Notes under the pieces: model-generated
What the model saw: the letters and a program-made list of their open reading frames with translations, nothing else
Databases searched by the model: none
What the model was told of the DNA's origin: nothing
Position numbers and translations under genes: made by a program
Shown: one piece after another, positions 40,601 to 40,803 of the stretch
Layout: each line of letters opens with the position of its first letter
Numbering within the stretch: the stretch's first letter is position 1
Origin: CAZVJA01 sp964626885
Lineage (GTDB): Bacteria; Planctomycetota; Planctomycetia; Planctomycetales; Planctomycetaceae
Length of the DNA: 40,803 nt
NCBI GenBank assembly: GCA_964626885.1
Contig: CAZVJA010000023.1
Coordinates: 1 to 40,803 of the forward strand
Direction of reading: 5' to 3'

Positions 40601-40656
40601 AACCTCTTGTGGCGAAGCCACCCAGGTAGGCCGAAGCGGCCAATCTGGGCTACCCC
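40601..40656 (+). repeat. Double-hairpin REP-like element, copy C
   Basis: AACCTCTT, hairpin GTGGC-GAA-GCCAC (40609-40621), then hairpin CCCAGGT-A-GGCCG-AAG-CGGCC-A-ATCTGGG (40621-40649) with one G-T wobble and the same A-A mismatch as in copies A and B. Compared with copy A, both partners of several stem pairs have changed. Confidence 0.8.
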
Positions 40657-40669
40657 GGAAACCTGCCCG

Positions 40670-40696
40670 CACTGCTGGACAAGCCAGCAGTGGCAC
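40670..40696 (+). repeat. CACTG-type hairpin repeat, copy 3
   Basis: CACTGCTGG-ACAAG-CCAGCAGTG followed by GCAC, a perfect 9-bp stem. It belongs with the hairpins at 37361 and 40501, sharing the outer CACTG/CAGTG bases and the trailing G[GC]AC but not the inner stem. Confidence 0.65.
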
Positions 40697-40776
40697 CCGA
40701 ATTTCATCTATTGATGCTGCACTCGCATAGCGGACCCGACACTTTTTTGCCAACACCCCGCCAAGGATAACACCGT

Positions 40777-40803
40777 ATGTCACTCACTTCTCCCACGCAT
40801 GGC
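40777..40803 (+). CDS. Possible start of a new gene, cut by the window edge
   Basis: ATG at 40777 opens a frame of nine codons (MSLTSPTHG) that runs off the end. AAGGA lies nine bases upstream, a reasonable ribosome binding site. Too little sequence is present for any functional statement. Confidence 0.35.

Noticed and set aside
38980..40643. 19-bp inverted repeats flanking the SIR2-like gene as ends of an insertion sequence
   Set aside because: The matching bases are the cores of the hairpin repeats A and C; a further copy B exists, no transposase is encoded, and no target-site duplication was seen.

Overview
The window looks like a chromosomal segment of a planctomycete (Planctomycetota). 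The grounds are a DUF1501 protein with a Tat-like leader, a Cys-rich BBP7-type outer-membrane barrel protein, a secretin-N-domain protein with planctomycete-style helical repeats, a PQQ-type propeller protein, an N-terminal zinc ribbon on a giant membrane protein, GC-rich codon use, and frequent GTG/TTG starts overlapping upstream stops. No rRNA, tRNA, CRISPR array, transposase or integrase was recognised.

Layout. 1-4033: a truncated PQQ-type propeller, an orphan FixJ-type response regulator, a sirtuin, a cupin and a membrane diguanylate cyclase. 4062-5336: a BBP7-like barrel protein with an unusual three-fold repeat near its N-terminus. 5875-25042: a large exopolysaccharide locus. A Wzz-like chain-length regulator with its own terminator is divergent from a long plus-strand gene series: phosphoglycosyl transferase, membrane protein with a degenerate GGDEF domain, nucleotidyltransferase/thymidylate-kinase-like fusion, GT4, Wzy-like polymerase, GEEISWGQR membrane protein, GT2, Wzx-like flippase, methyltransferase-like protein, APH-like kinase and NodB deacetylase. 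Many of these are translationally coupled. Two convergent minus-strand genes follow: a Wza-like export lipoprotein carrying an adhesin-type insertion, and a membrane protein with duplicated secretin-N-like modules. Together they describe initiation on a lipid carrier, assembly, flipping, polymerisation, deacetylation and export of a polysaccharide.

25381-37141: accessory metabolism and regulation. A minus-strand operon holds an aminotransferase, a sugar isomerase-like protein and an alpha/beta hydrolase. Then come a PhyH dioxygenase, a small secreted protein, two divergent LuxR-type regulators, an RNA 2'-phosphotransferase (KptA), an 897-residue zinc-ribbon membrane protein, an Mpo1-like protein and a secreted glycosidase-like propeller. 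The last is split by a 100-N gap that appears to be a scaffolding artefact, because 55 identical bases flank it.

37512-40803: a DUF1501 protein and a solitary SIR2-like gene with NADase-type motifs. The SIR2 gene is enclosed by at least two families of hairpin-forming repeats; one is a double-hairpin, REP-like element whose three copies show compensatory base changes in their stems. A new gene may begin at the right edge.

The points most worth following are the non-standard parts of the polysaccharide locus (degenerate GGDEF, kinase fusion, adhesin insertion, duplicated secretin-N modules) and the repeat-enclosed SIR2-like gene.
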